From Dipteris shenzhenensis (Eukaryota > Polypodiophyta > Polypodiopsida > Gleicheniales), in assembly GCA_047967505.1 (NCBI GenBank), contig CM106540.1: a stretch of 64,000 nt of DNA, one strand, 5' to 3'. Positions 42,781-52,752 of the stretch are shown here, in pieces. Numbering within the stretch: position 1 is the first letter of the stretch; each line of letters begins with the position of its first letter. The notes beneath the pieces were generated by a model, which did no database searches, was not told where the DNA came from, and was given only the letters and a program-made list of their open reading frames with translations. Position numbers and translations under genes: made by a program.

Positions 42781-45700
42781 TGTATCCAATGGTCTGAGTT
42801 CGGACATTGTGTGAAGTTATCGTTACAAGGAAGGGCAAGTTTCTTGGAACATTGGATGCCAAAATAAGAACATGGATCCGAAAAGAGAAGGTGAACCTGG
42901 AATGAGAATAACACGTCATCGTATGAGAGAAAAATACTAAAATATTTTTAAAAAGCTTTTTACAGCTTTGAGCTTTCGACTGCAACTTTAGACTTTGTAA
43001 AGCGCACAAAATCCATACTAATGAAATGCATTATGCCATACATAATACTTGATATTATATAGGTCATAGAGCATATATAATATGTTGGAGCCTAGAAGTA
43101 ATGGCCATGCCCCAAGAGTAATGGCCCATGTAATACATTGCCATAAACAAATACTTTGGGGCCCTAAGCCCTCAATACAAAATAGGCAAAATTCAAGAGT
43201 GAAGTACATGATGTATGAACAAAGGATAGTGACTACCAAACCCCTAAACACCCGGAACACAAGGGTAAAAATTTCCAAAAGTGTGCCTCGGGCCCTTAGC
43301 CCTCAATACAAAATAGGAAAAACAATGGAAGAAGAACATAGACTTTAAAACCTCAAAAAAACCAAAACTCTAGGGAACAATGTTTTGGAATTGGGAACGC
43401 CATTCCAAGGCAGTCTAGGTTTTGATTTTCATTCTAGTGGCATCCCAAGCATCCCCCCTTGATTTGTTTCTTTGGAATGGCATTCCCTTGTTTGGGGAGG
43501 GGGAGTAGCGTTCCTTGGTAACTATGTGTGAAGCTCTTGTGGTTCCCTTGTGTATTGATCATCAAGCCCCTCAATCATCATTGAGGTTGTTTTTGGAGGG
43601 CTTCGCATTGTGGTTGGAACAGATGTTGTGACTTCCTGTAGTCAAGACAATCTTGATTTGTGTAGCTCAGAATGTGAATTGGTAACAATGGTTGTATTTT
43701 TACATTTTGCTTGTGTCCCAGTACTAAGATAATAACTATATCCATTGCGATCTTTGACTCTCCATAGCTTCTTGTTCTGTTGGGGCTATTCTTCTTGAGG
43801 TCGTTGGAGTTGCCATCTCCAAAAAATACAGCATCTTCATACTTTTTTATTGAGAGAGTCTTTGGTCCTTAACTCTTGCCCATGAGCTGAGCAACCTCAT
43901 ATGTTGAGTCACACTTTTTAGGCATGAATTTTTTGTTCATAAATTAGGTGTCTGATCTGAGGCCATTGAGAAGTTTGCTAACTTTGTCTCCCTTGTCCTT
44001 TTTTAATTGAATTGCCACGTGCATGAACAATTCATGTAGTGCTTGGTTGTGACTCATGTTGTTTTGACACACCTCAAAGAACTTAGTCTTCAATTCTTGT
44101 GGTAGCAAAGGTTTGGCATGACATATCTAGGTTGCTTTAAATGGGAACTATAATGGTTGGTGCACCTTTTGTGCTACTAATCATTGCTCTAGTTGAGGTT
44201 CATGGAAAGTTAGAATGCAATTGTCATTGTCCTCTACACCATGAAATGACCACCAAAGGGTCAGATGCCATCATACCTCTAAAGTAGAGAGCTTTCATGG
44301 GGAGAATATATTTGTTAAGGGCCAAAATGGCACACATTTCCTTGTTTGATGTGAATATAGACAGAAGCTCTTAATCATGGGTTTCTTCCCTTTGTTAAAT
44401 GGCATCTATGTTTCTCTATCTTCATGGCTCAAAACAAGTCATTGCAATCTATAGACATATCCAAGGTCCTTTCTTGCATTGGGGATCCTAGTTGTTATAT
44501 GCATCCATTATAGGATGCATATGAACATGACTTGTCTGCTACTTGCATGTTTAAAATAGGAATTAACCATGATGCAACCTTTGTGAGTTGAGGGAAAACA
44601 AGAGTCCAGTCCATGGAGCTCCAACATGCTTTCATTTAGCTTAATTGTGTACATCGCATATGCAGCTCATCTTGGATGTCCATTGGTCAACCTTTATGTG
44701 GTCCTCATTGGTGGATGGCCCTAAGGTCAACTACATAAGTCTTGTAAACGGATGCCCAACTTGCTAGCCAACTAGGCAACACTATCCCTACTTCAAATGT
44801 TTTATGCTAAGTGAAACATTATAGAAACAACCTTTGGGATTGATAAGGGGTAACATCGCTCAAATATAATTGTGTATAAAGCAGGTAACATTGTGCATAA
44901 ACGAGAACTAAATGGAATATTCCTTTGTAGAAGTGAAAAATTGAGACCTTTTTTTTCCTAATTAAGAACACTCTTGCACACTACCAATATGGGGAAAAAA
45001 CCTACAAAAAAGAGGCCTAAATTTAAGAGTGACTTTCATAGCAATTTTGAAAACTGTAAACATTTATGTAATTCTAAAAAACACAATACATAGTCCTCAT
45101 GGTTTGCTAACATTGTCAAAGGAATTGAAAAGTTGTGTAATTTTTTGGTACAATGATATTCAAAAAAGGTGAATTTTTTATATAGCTACACAACATAAAG
45201 TATACATGGACTCTCTCATTGTGTGAGTGTGCATCCTCTATCAACCCCAATAGTTTTTGTTAACAACATGGTCCAGGTGGAGATGAAGGAGATAGAGTAA
45301 TGAGGATGATGGTTGGATGGATAGATCATGAAGGGTTAGATTCATCCCTTGATTCATCTCCTTAATTCACTCAATCCACCCAAATGGCTCTTCACTTGAC
45401 ATCATAGCTTAGATCATTGCAATCACTCACACACATGGTGATCACACACAAACACATGTAGACACACAAACAAGCACATATGCAAGCATACATGAAGCTC
45501 AGAGTTCCCAAAAAATCACCCTTCGAGTGAACCTCCATTAGCCATGGTGATTTGGGCTCAAGACTACAATCATGTCATATGAATGAACACAATGATGCCA
45601 ACACCTAAAACTCTAAGTGAGCTAATATGAGAACTTAAGCTTTTTGTGGTGAGCTTTTAGCGTTCAACCCAAATTTTGGTAAGCTTTTAGGGTTAAACCA

Positions 45701-45916
45701 AAATTTGTGTAAAAGCTCACCAAAATGTATATGAATAGCCCCAAAATCTCAACAAAATATCATTAATTTGACCACACTTCATCGACACGACTACTTCGTA
45801 GAGCATGATTCTAAAGTTTTGAGTTAAGTGCATTGGCACAAGGAGATACATATGTCTGATCATACAATCAGCTATTCTGGTAATGGAACGAACATTCTGG
45901 TATCCAGGGCTACCTA
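42781..45916. other. Stretch without recognised gene
   Basis: A phrase GCCCTCAATACAAAATAGG occurs twice (43169 and 43301). The reverse strand at about 43560-44130 translates for long stretches with few stops and could be a decayed element, but no diagnostic motif was seen. It ends in a C14 run. Confidence 0.4.
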
Positions 45917-45930
45917 CCCCCCCCCCCCCC
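45917..45930. repeat. C14 homopolymer
   Basis: Fourteen consecutive C at the 3' side of the copia relic. On the reverse strand this is a G14 run, perhaps a remnant or expansion of a polypurine tract. Confidence 0.8.
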
Positions 45931-45951
45931 GAACATCTTAGTCTTCTTCAA

Positions 45952-46935
45952 TTAGCCCAACAGGGGCGCGGCACTTCCAGTGAGTAGGACTAGGAAGCGC
46001 CTTAGTAAGTAAATCAACAGCAATATCTTCAATGTTGACGTAGACCAAAAGGACAACCCCTCGTTGATGTGATCCTTGATATGGTGATGGCATAGGTCAA
46101 TACGCTTGCTACGATCATTCTTAGCAATATCTTCAGTGTTGACGTAGACCAAATGAACAAACCCTCCTTGATGTGATCCTTGATATGGTGATAGCATAGG
46201 TAGCTACGATCATTCTGAGCTTCATTGTTGGCACTAGCTATACTTGACAGAGTGTCAGAGTACATTGTGAAAGGGGCCATCAAAGGAAATCCAAGCTCAG
46301 CAAGAATGCCACGAACCCACAAGCCATCTGACATTATAGTGGAACAGAGATATATTCAGCTTCTGGCAGTTGATTTTGCAACACTAGCTTGCTTCTTGCT
46401 ATACCACAGAATAGGGCTGAGGCGACGTGAAAGAAGAACTTTATGGTTGAATTACCAGAGTCGATGTCGCCACCCCAATCAGCAACCGACCCGTTGATGA
46501 GCAATTCAGCATGATAGGTAAGACTAAGTTCCTATGTATAAAGAAGATAACAGAAGATTCATTTAACTGTGAGCCAGTGAGGCATGCCAGGATATTGCAT
46601 GTGCATGAAAACCTGAGAGGCCGCATAGGCAAGGTAAGATCATGTGCAGGTCACTAGATATCTAATGCAGCAAATCGCCTATCGGTATGGAGCATTTTGC
46701 ATCTGAGCTCACTAGCTAGGGCCTTTTGGAGAAATCTTCTTCGATAGCACATCGCCTAGCGGTATGGAACGTTTTGCATTTAAGCTCACCAGCTAGGGGT
46801 ATTTGGATACATCTTCTGAAACAGCTTGAGGCCGAATCCATCAGCGTGGGAAGGGAGTGAGCATTCTCCATCTTGAACCTACGAAGGATATCGAGAACGT
46901 ACTGCTTTTGAAGTAGAGTGAATACACCTGTGGAG
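45952..46935 (-). pseudogene. Decayed copia RT end and RNase H
   Basis: Read on the reverse strand, it starts with LLQKQYVLDILRRFKMENA, the end of copia reverse transcriptase. Next come pieces of the connecting region (MPHWLTVKRIFCYLLYT, GDIDSGNST, AEAEYISV), then the RNase H end: RGILAELGFPL, MYSDTLSSIA, NDRS, HHIKDHI.EG and WSTSTLKI. Two internal tandem duplications disturb it. One of about 113 bases (46019-46131 and 46132-46230) repeats the HHIKDHI segment; one of about 78 bases lies near 46660-46800. Many stops. No LTR was recognised. Confidence 0.7.
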
Positions 46936-47928
46936 GTTATACATCTTTTTTACTTCATTGTCATCCAAATTCTCCAATGTTTTTAGTTTTTGTATTTCAT
47001 ATTAAAATGGATGTACGTGAAGTAATATTTGAAGTGGAGCAAGCTATGATGACCTCTTTGGAGTGGGTTGTTGAACAACAAAGAGTTCACGAAGAGCACA
47101 AGCATAGACGTGAACCATTGACACAATATGAGAAAGAGGATTTCTCTGCTAAGAAGCCCCTAGAGATGGAGAAGTTGGCAAAAGTAAAACATTTCCAAGA
47201 GAAGTAATGACCTTGACAACAAACCGATGAGAGCTATATTCATTGCTCAACCCAAATAGCATCAAGAGGGCCTGTCACGGTCCATCCTCTCGTGCTAAAG
47301 GCAATGGCATTGTACAAAGAGAGTGCAATTTGTAGAGACAAATTTCTGAGTCAATGCTAGTCTTTACTTCTTATGGTTATGTCAAGCATAGCATTGTGGG
47401 GCATGCACAGGATAAATTGGCATCTGACATGAGCTTCAAAACATCCTTGCTTTTGGAGTCTTTTTAAGAGAATACAAGAGTGTCTTGTCAAATCACTTAG
47501 TGTTGTTTCTTGTCACTATTGCAACCATTGTAATGATTTGTAGTGCAAAATCTATGATCTAACAAACAACTGTCTCTCTCCTTGTGCGCCTCTCCATCCC
47601 CTTCCAACAACGTTCTTGTAGATGCAACGATGGCAATGGGACCTTACGTTAATCGAGAAGTGGGACCTTATGGTCATGAATAATTTTCGATTTGGGGCCT
47701 CCCTGATGCACTTAAGTCTTCCACAAGCTCCTTTGATAATTTTGTGAGTCACATAAAGGATTTCTTCACATGAATCTACGATACAATACATGCATGCTCT
47801 ACAGTACCTTGACCTTTCGTCAAAGTATTGAGGAAACTTATGCACCGGAGAGGGTTGGTTGGTGAATGAGCATATCCTTGGTCTTACACAACCCCAAAAC
47901 ACATAGGAACTTGCTAGTTGGTATAATA
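46936..47928. other. Stretch without recognised gene
   Basis: A 76-codon forward frame at 46977-47207 (Glu/Lys-rich, MDVREVIFEVEQAMMTSLEW) and a 135-codon reverse frame at 47959-47552 with nine Cys have no recognisable domain. The reverse frame may belong to the decayed transposase region to its right. Confidence 0.35.
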
Positions 47929-47939
47929 CATTTCGATCA

Positions 47940-48135
47940 ATATGCCAGTATGCTTCCAATCATCGGCACAAGACCACATCCACTGGGCTTTGGCTCTTCG
48001 TAGACCAGAGTGATGTGTTTTGAGTAGAAACATGGAGCCACCGCTCCTCCCAACCATGAGCACAATACCACATCCACTGGGCTTTGGCTCCTCTTGGCCA
48101 AAGAGACATGTTTTGAGTAGAAACATGAAGCCAAA
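47940..48135. repeat. 94 bp tandem duplication
   Basis: Two adjacent units (periodicity 94 bases, anchors at 47973 and 48067) share ACCACATCCACTGGGCTTTG then GCTC and ATGTTTTGAGTAGAAACATG. Confidence 0.75.
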
Positions 48136-48239
48136 GCCCCTCCAGCACTTTGTTCAATATACTAGTCACATTTAGCCGTCTTATCTACGAGCCCAAAGAA
48201 ATTCACCTTGGAATTTAGTGCTGCTCTTGGTATTGCCCA

Positions 48240-49455
48240 CATCAAATGGTTAACAGGATGCTAAGATCAACCTCGACCTCTACCATCCTGTTGTGTTGTG
48301 CTACTTGGGTTTACCCACCTTCTTTGTTTGCAGCTTCTCCTTGTCTCTCATTTGCAAATCTAATTTTGCAGTCTTCCTCTAGACATTATTTCCCACAGCC
48401 ACATCACATACTCAAGTTTGTAAAAACTATTTCCAATGGCGGAAGCCTTGCTTCTCTTCCGTTGGACAATCTCCATCTCTCCATGAAGCATTCTTGCCTC
48501 TCAAACATGGGAATCTCTACCACTACTTTGTGTACCATTCATGCAACTTGGAGGGGCATGGGGGTTTCTCCATTGGCTTCCCCCTCTGCCAAATGTTGTA
48601 GGCTCGATTCATCCACGATATGCCTACTAAGTATCCATGCACTTTGTAAGGCATTTGCCATGTCTGACACACAAGCATCATACAAGGTTATCTTTTACTT
48701 AAATGCCTCTCCAAATAACCATCTATTATGCATATTCTTTGCAAGATTTGTTCTTGGAGTATGTGCCAACTCCATTGGGCTCTTAACGACCTATGGAAAC
48801 AAATTGATTCATGTTAGATTCATGTGAAATGCAACCTTAACTCTCAAACAAGGTCTCTGTACCAATAAGACATATCACAAACATTAGATTTCCCCAATGA
48901 GCATTGCACACTTCCCACCAACTAAGTGATATGTCAATGGATGGACTACCCCCTTAAATGGTTACCCCATCATGCCACCATTGCCTTAGGACCTTGCTTC
49001 ATTTAGCTGCTGCCATTTCCTCCTTGCTTCTTTTAGCTTCCTCTTCCTTTGCTATGCTTAACTGCCATCTCGCACACATCAATAGATGCTCAGTGCATTG
49101 TTGTTCCTTTAAAAGTTTTTGCATGTGTTTCCTTAATATTTGTTTCCAGTGGAAAAGGTAGGTGTGTTCCCATCCCACGATGACATTATTTGGGCCCCAA
49201 TTGAACATAGTTTTTATAGCATTTCAATTTGTTTGGGCCTCATCCACCATGAACTCATGGAAATTGGCGGTTGAGAAGCCTAACTGTGCCATCATTGCAT
49301 TGAGCATCTCCCAAAACCAAACTTGGCTTGCCGTGTCTTTCTCTTCCATCTTGCACAACGCTATTGTCAACAATTCCTGGACATTGGAACGTAGATGAAA
49401 TAAAATCAACCTCCATCTGTCTCACAGAAGGCAATTTTTCATCCTTCTCCTTCAC
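48240..49455 (-). pseudogene. Probable MULE-type transposase relic
   Basis: On the reverse strand, frame 49409-49224 reads LLTIALCKMEEKDTASQVWF, then WEMLNAMMAQLG and FHEFMVDEAQTNWNAIKTMF. Frame 49208-48999 continues NNVIVGWEHTYLFHWKQILR then KHMQKLL. The order (an 'A....E..DTA..WF...L' stretch, then F..D.A...NAI...F, then W.H....W...L) is that of MULE-like DDE transposases, with the second Asp in FMVDEAQ. The C of the expected C.wH motif is not evident, the first catalytic Asp is not seen, and downstream frames to 48240 are broken. The forward 193-codon frame at 48246-48827 lies opposite and I consider it a shadow. Motif-level call only. Confidence 0.45.
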
Positions 49456-50501
49456 TTATACTGCTAGATCTACCACCCTTGTTTTCTCAATCTAGACCAA
49501 GGTCTGAGCATTATTATTATCTCTCTCTATTGTACACAGTTAGACTTGTAGTTCCTCCAAGTCTTGATCTCATCTTTTAAAATTTGCCAAGGACTGCTTG
49601 CAAGAACTTAGCTCCATTATCATAACTAAGAGTTCCTTCTTTGCTAAAGCTCCTCTAGGTTGTCTTTTAATGCAGTCATCCTCTTATCATTGTTTTAGGG
49701 TTCTAGCTCAAGCCAATTTAGTTGTTGCTGCCACATATTCACGTTCAAACTCCATTGCAGCATGTTCAATATCATAGAGGTAGTCCTTTGCATTCCTTCA
49801 AACATTAATTATGTCCCCTCCATTTGCTCTTGTTCCTCCATCCACTCAAAGCGATCCACTAATGATAGGGAAAGCTCAGCCTCCTCAGCTTAAGATATAG
49901 TGGAGAGGTTGATGGAGAACATGGACAAGTCATGATGGACATTGAGACTTGAATGATGACTTGGACGACTGGCCACATTTTAGGCATCTTGCATGAGCCT
50001 TCTCATTGTGTAGGCATTCCTTAGCATCCCTCTTGGACTCATCTGCCTTTGAACCTTCTAAAGTACTACTTGGCTCCCAAGGCCTAACCATAGGCTCGTC
50101 CTCTGGGCTAAGAGGACATTGCCACCAATTTAATGCCAAGCACATCTTTGTGGATTCTTGCATTGCTTAGAGAGTTAGTTCTAAAAACTCGTGATATCAA
50201 ATAGGGTCCTTCATACTTAAGTATCTTTGAATTGTTGTCAGGTACAGACCCATCGTGATATCGAATAGGTTCCATCAAACTCAGGTATCTCTGACTTGTT
50301 GTAAGGTACAAACCCATTGGTATAGCTTGAGTCTTCTTCTTGCTTAAGTCGAGCGATTCTAGGTAGCACTCAGAAGCGATTGTGAAATGCCACCCAATAA
50401 GTTTCATGATGTAAGCCCCCATGACATATGTTAAACTCCATTGTCTAAGCACCTTGTGGCTTATAAGTCCAATCAACTCTCATAAAAATTATTGTAAAAG
50501 T
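49456..50501. other. Stretch without recognised gene
   Basis: Reverse-strand frames at 49930-50163 and 50108-50476 have no domain. The latter includes a 66-base imperfect duplication around ATCACGATGGGTCTGTACCT (50190-50330). Confidence 0.4.
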
Positions 50502-50768
50502 AAGAGATTCCAAAGCTTTATTGATGCTAATTTAGGACATGTAGTCACAGTTGATACTTCAATTTACTTTCTAGTAACTTAAGAGACCTTTTCATGAAAG
50601 GCAGAAAATTTCAATTATACTCTTTCAAAGAGTCTTGCCCTTTAAAAGCTATTGATAAGGGAATCTCAAAGTTTGTCTTGCAAATAGAAGAAAGTTTAGG
50701 GGTTCAAAATATCGTCTCAGAATACAAAGGGAAGATTTTGCAAAAAGTTGCTTTGAAACTAGAAGAAG
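50502..50768 (+). pseudogene. Penelope-like reverse transcriptase, 5' part
   Basis: It begins with FIDANLGHVVTVDTSI, shifts frame near 50570, then reads NLRDLFMKGRKFQ in the frame 50594-50768. A GH.VT.D...I then LR.L..KG.KF order is typical of the region before the palm in a group of Penelope-like reverse transcriptases. The frame runs without a stop up to the copia insertion at 50768 and resumes on the other side at 57388. The frameshift means the copy was damaged independently of the insertion. Confidence 0.55.
50764..50768 (+). repeat. Target-site duplication AGAAG (left)
   Basis: AGAAG directly precedes the copia LTR and is repeated at 57388-57392 after the last LTR. It marks one insertion event for the entire LTR-internal-LTR-LTR block. 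Confidence 0.85.
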
Positions 50769-50979
50769 TGTTGGGGTAAAGGCACATTGCCTACCCTTAT
50801 ATTAAAGAATTAAAGTTAGGACACCTATGACTGTCTTAAGACAGTCATAGGGTAAACCTAATCCTAATAAAACTTAAGTGAGTTTGTGGTGTGGCTCACT
50901 CATCACTTCACACCCGCACTATTGTGTCTCTCTCACTCTCACTCTCTTGCTCCCTTCCTTCTCTCTTTACCCTCTCAAC
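50769..50979 (+). mobile_element. Copia 5' LTR
   Basis: 211 bases, TGTTGGGG at the left, CTCTCAAC at the right, followed directly by the primer-binding site. It contains a 28-base perfect palindrome (50824-50851) and a pyrimidine-rich right third (TCTCTCTCACTCTCAC). A TATATTA at about 50801 may serve as core promoter. The 3' copies show an A after CTCAAC (TGTTG..CAACA ends); here that base is the T of the primer-binding site. Confidence 0.92.
50824..50851. repeat. 28 bp perfect palindrome in copia LTR
   Basis: CCTATGACTGTCTT is followed at once by its reverse complement AAGACAGTCATAGG with no loop. It is repeated in the other two LTRs at 57017-57044 and 57231-57258. It could be a binding site for a dimeric regulator or a hairpin in the transcript. 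Confidence 0.95.
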
Positions 50980-50992
50980 TGGTATCAGAGCC
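50980..50992 (+). promoter_or_regulatory. Primer-binding site, initiator-Met tRNA
   Basis: TGGTATCAGAGCC matches the 3' end complement of plant initiator methionine tRNA, the standard primer for copia minus-strand synthesis. It directly abuts the LTR. Confidence 0.95.
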
Positions 50993-51220
50993 TCCTCTCC
51001 TAAGCCCCCTCTTCCTTGCCTATCCCTTACAGTACGGACGTACGCGGCCAGATCCGTACGGCCGTACGTCGTCCGTACAACTGTACGGACTGACTGTGGT
51101 GCAGGGGGCGGCGCATTGGCAAAGGCAGGACGCAGGAGCAGCAGCTCGTCGAGCAGCTTCAAGGGCGGAGCTGCATCAGGCAGCTGCACAGCAGCTGCTA
51201 TAGCTGCGTCGCGCTACCCC

Positions 51221-51352
51221 AAGGGCGGCGCGTTTTCGAAGTGCAGCTCCAAGGGCCTCCAAGGGCGGCGCGTTTTCGAAGTGCAGCTCCAAGGGCCTCC
51301 AAGGGCGGCGCGTTTTCGAAGTGCAGCTCCAAGGGCCTCCAAGGGCGGCGCG
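51221..51352 (+). repeat. 40 bp tandem repeat, 3.3 copies
   Basis: Units start at 51221, 51261, 51301 and 51341 (partial). Each opens AAGGGCGGCGCGTTTTCGAA and continues GTGCAGCTCCAAGGGCCTCC. The three full copies are identical. Confidence 0.95.
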
Positions 51353-51398
51353 TTTTTTTTTCAAAGGGCAGCTCCAAAAAGGCGGCGTTTTTCGCTGC

Positions 51399-51465
51399 TA
51401 GGGCTGGGCGCGGGAAGCAGTAGGGCTGGGCGCGGGAAGCAGCAGGGCTGGGCGCGGGAAGCAGC
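51399..51465 (+). repeat. ~22 bp GC-rich tandem repeat, three copies
   Basis: AGGGCTGGGCGCGGGAAGCA is repeated three times with one or two spacer bases, between two GCTGCTA words. Confidence 0.9.
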
Positions 51466-52752
51466 TGCTAGCTGCAGCAGATCGGCGCCGTGTCACGTCA
51501 GCAGTATCTGTTAAGCCCTCGGTCGTCGCACAGGCTACAGCTAGGTACACGACTGTACGGCCGTCCGTACCGTCGTACGGACTCCGTATGAGTGTCCGTA
51601 CAGTACGGACGACGTCGCCGTATCTACAGGAAGCTGTTGTACGAATTCCGTACAGCCATTGTACGGCCGTACGGATCTCCACAGCACAGCAGGGAGATAC
51701 ACCATTTCGGTGTTTCGGGATCTGTGTCAGAGTTTTTTTTTTGGGGGGGAACTGTGCTGCAAGAAGGACAGAAGTACAGCAGGATTTTCTATGCATTTAC
51801 TGAGTGAAATTCTCAGTTTTGGGTGATCTTATCAAAGGGCTTTAGCCTAGCAGTTGGTGCATTGTATGCCTTGAGGCAGTGTGTTGACAGGGAGCACACA
51901 TCTGCTTTGTTTCCGCAGTGCATTTGGTGACATTTGTTGCAGGTCACATTCTTTGTACACACTCTGAAAATCTCAGTTGAGCCACGCTTGGTCAGGGCGC
52001 ATCGAGTTTACTCGGTCCCTAACTGCCCATCGTTGACAGTGCTCAAAAGATTTTCTTCTTGGTGTCTGTACGTTGTGAGTTGTGTTGTTACTGATTACAC
52101 AGGGGCAGTCTATGCTTTGCACATTGTCAGGTACAAGTGTTAGAGAGATTTATCATATTGCTTGCTACCTCAGTGTTGAGGTGTTCTCCACTTGATTCAG
52201 GTGTCAGATCAAGGGGCTTTTGCCCAGACTTTGTTTGACAACACTTGGGTTACCAACAGAGATCTTCAGATGCATTTTCTCCCCTTGGTATAAGGGTGAT
52301 TGCTTGGGATTTATCCCATTTCCTGTTGCAGGTTTTGTGACAGGCTGAAGGGTCATTTATTTTTTTTTGGGTGTTTGTCAAGTGATTTCTGCAATTTGAG
52401 TCAGTGACATACCTCATCTGAGGTGGGAGAAGTGATCAGTACAGTCAGTACAGCAGTGTTTACAGCAGTCTGAAATGGTTTTGTCAGATAAGTATGCACT
52501 GTTAAGCTCTTGTTGAGCAGCAGCAGCAGTCTGAAATCACTGTTTTTATGCCTTCTTTGAGCTCAGAACAGTTTGTCAGAAGGTACAGTATTTGCAGGGA
52601 CATTTACTGTTTTGCTGCAGATTTTACTGACAGTCAAAACAGCACCTTTGAGAGTGCTTCTGGCTCTTGAATAGAGCAGGCTTTTCTGAGAAATCAGAAC
52701 TTTTTATTCAGTCTTTTTACTTCCAGGGAGTCAGGTACTTTCCTCATCTGAT

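Larger units (their letters stand above)
51028..51680. repeat. Two clusters of GTACGG / CCGTAC words
   Basis: Within 51028-51090 and 51553-51680 the self-complementary core CCGTACGG and its halves occur about fifteen times, many as overlapping palindromes such as GTACGGCCGTAC. The rest of the window has almost none. Confidence 0.85.
50993..52752 (+). mobile_element. Long GC-rich leader of copia element
   Basis: The 1.76 kb leader is long for an element with 211-base LTRs. It holds two clusters of CGTACGG-type words (51028-51090 and 51553-51680), a 40-base tandem repeat (51221-51352) and a 21-22-base repeat (51399-51465). The second half (51800-52750) is AT-richer. An overlapping frame of 207 codons (50891-51514) starts in the LTR and is made of the repeats; I do not regard it as a gene, though it could act as an upstream open frame. 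Confidence 0.75.

Noticed and set aside
48246-48827. 193-codon forward frame
   Set aside because: It has no domain and lies opposite reverse-strand sequence that better fits a decayed transposase; likely a shadow frame.
50891-51514. 207-codon forward frame
   Set aside because: It begins in the copia LTR and consists of leader repeats in GC-rich DNA, with no domain. The same LTR start is seen again at 57285-57616.
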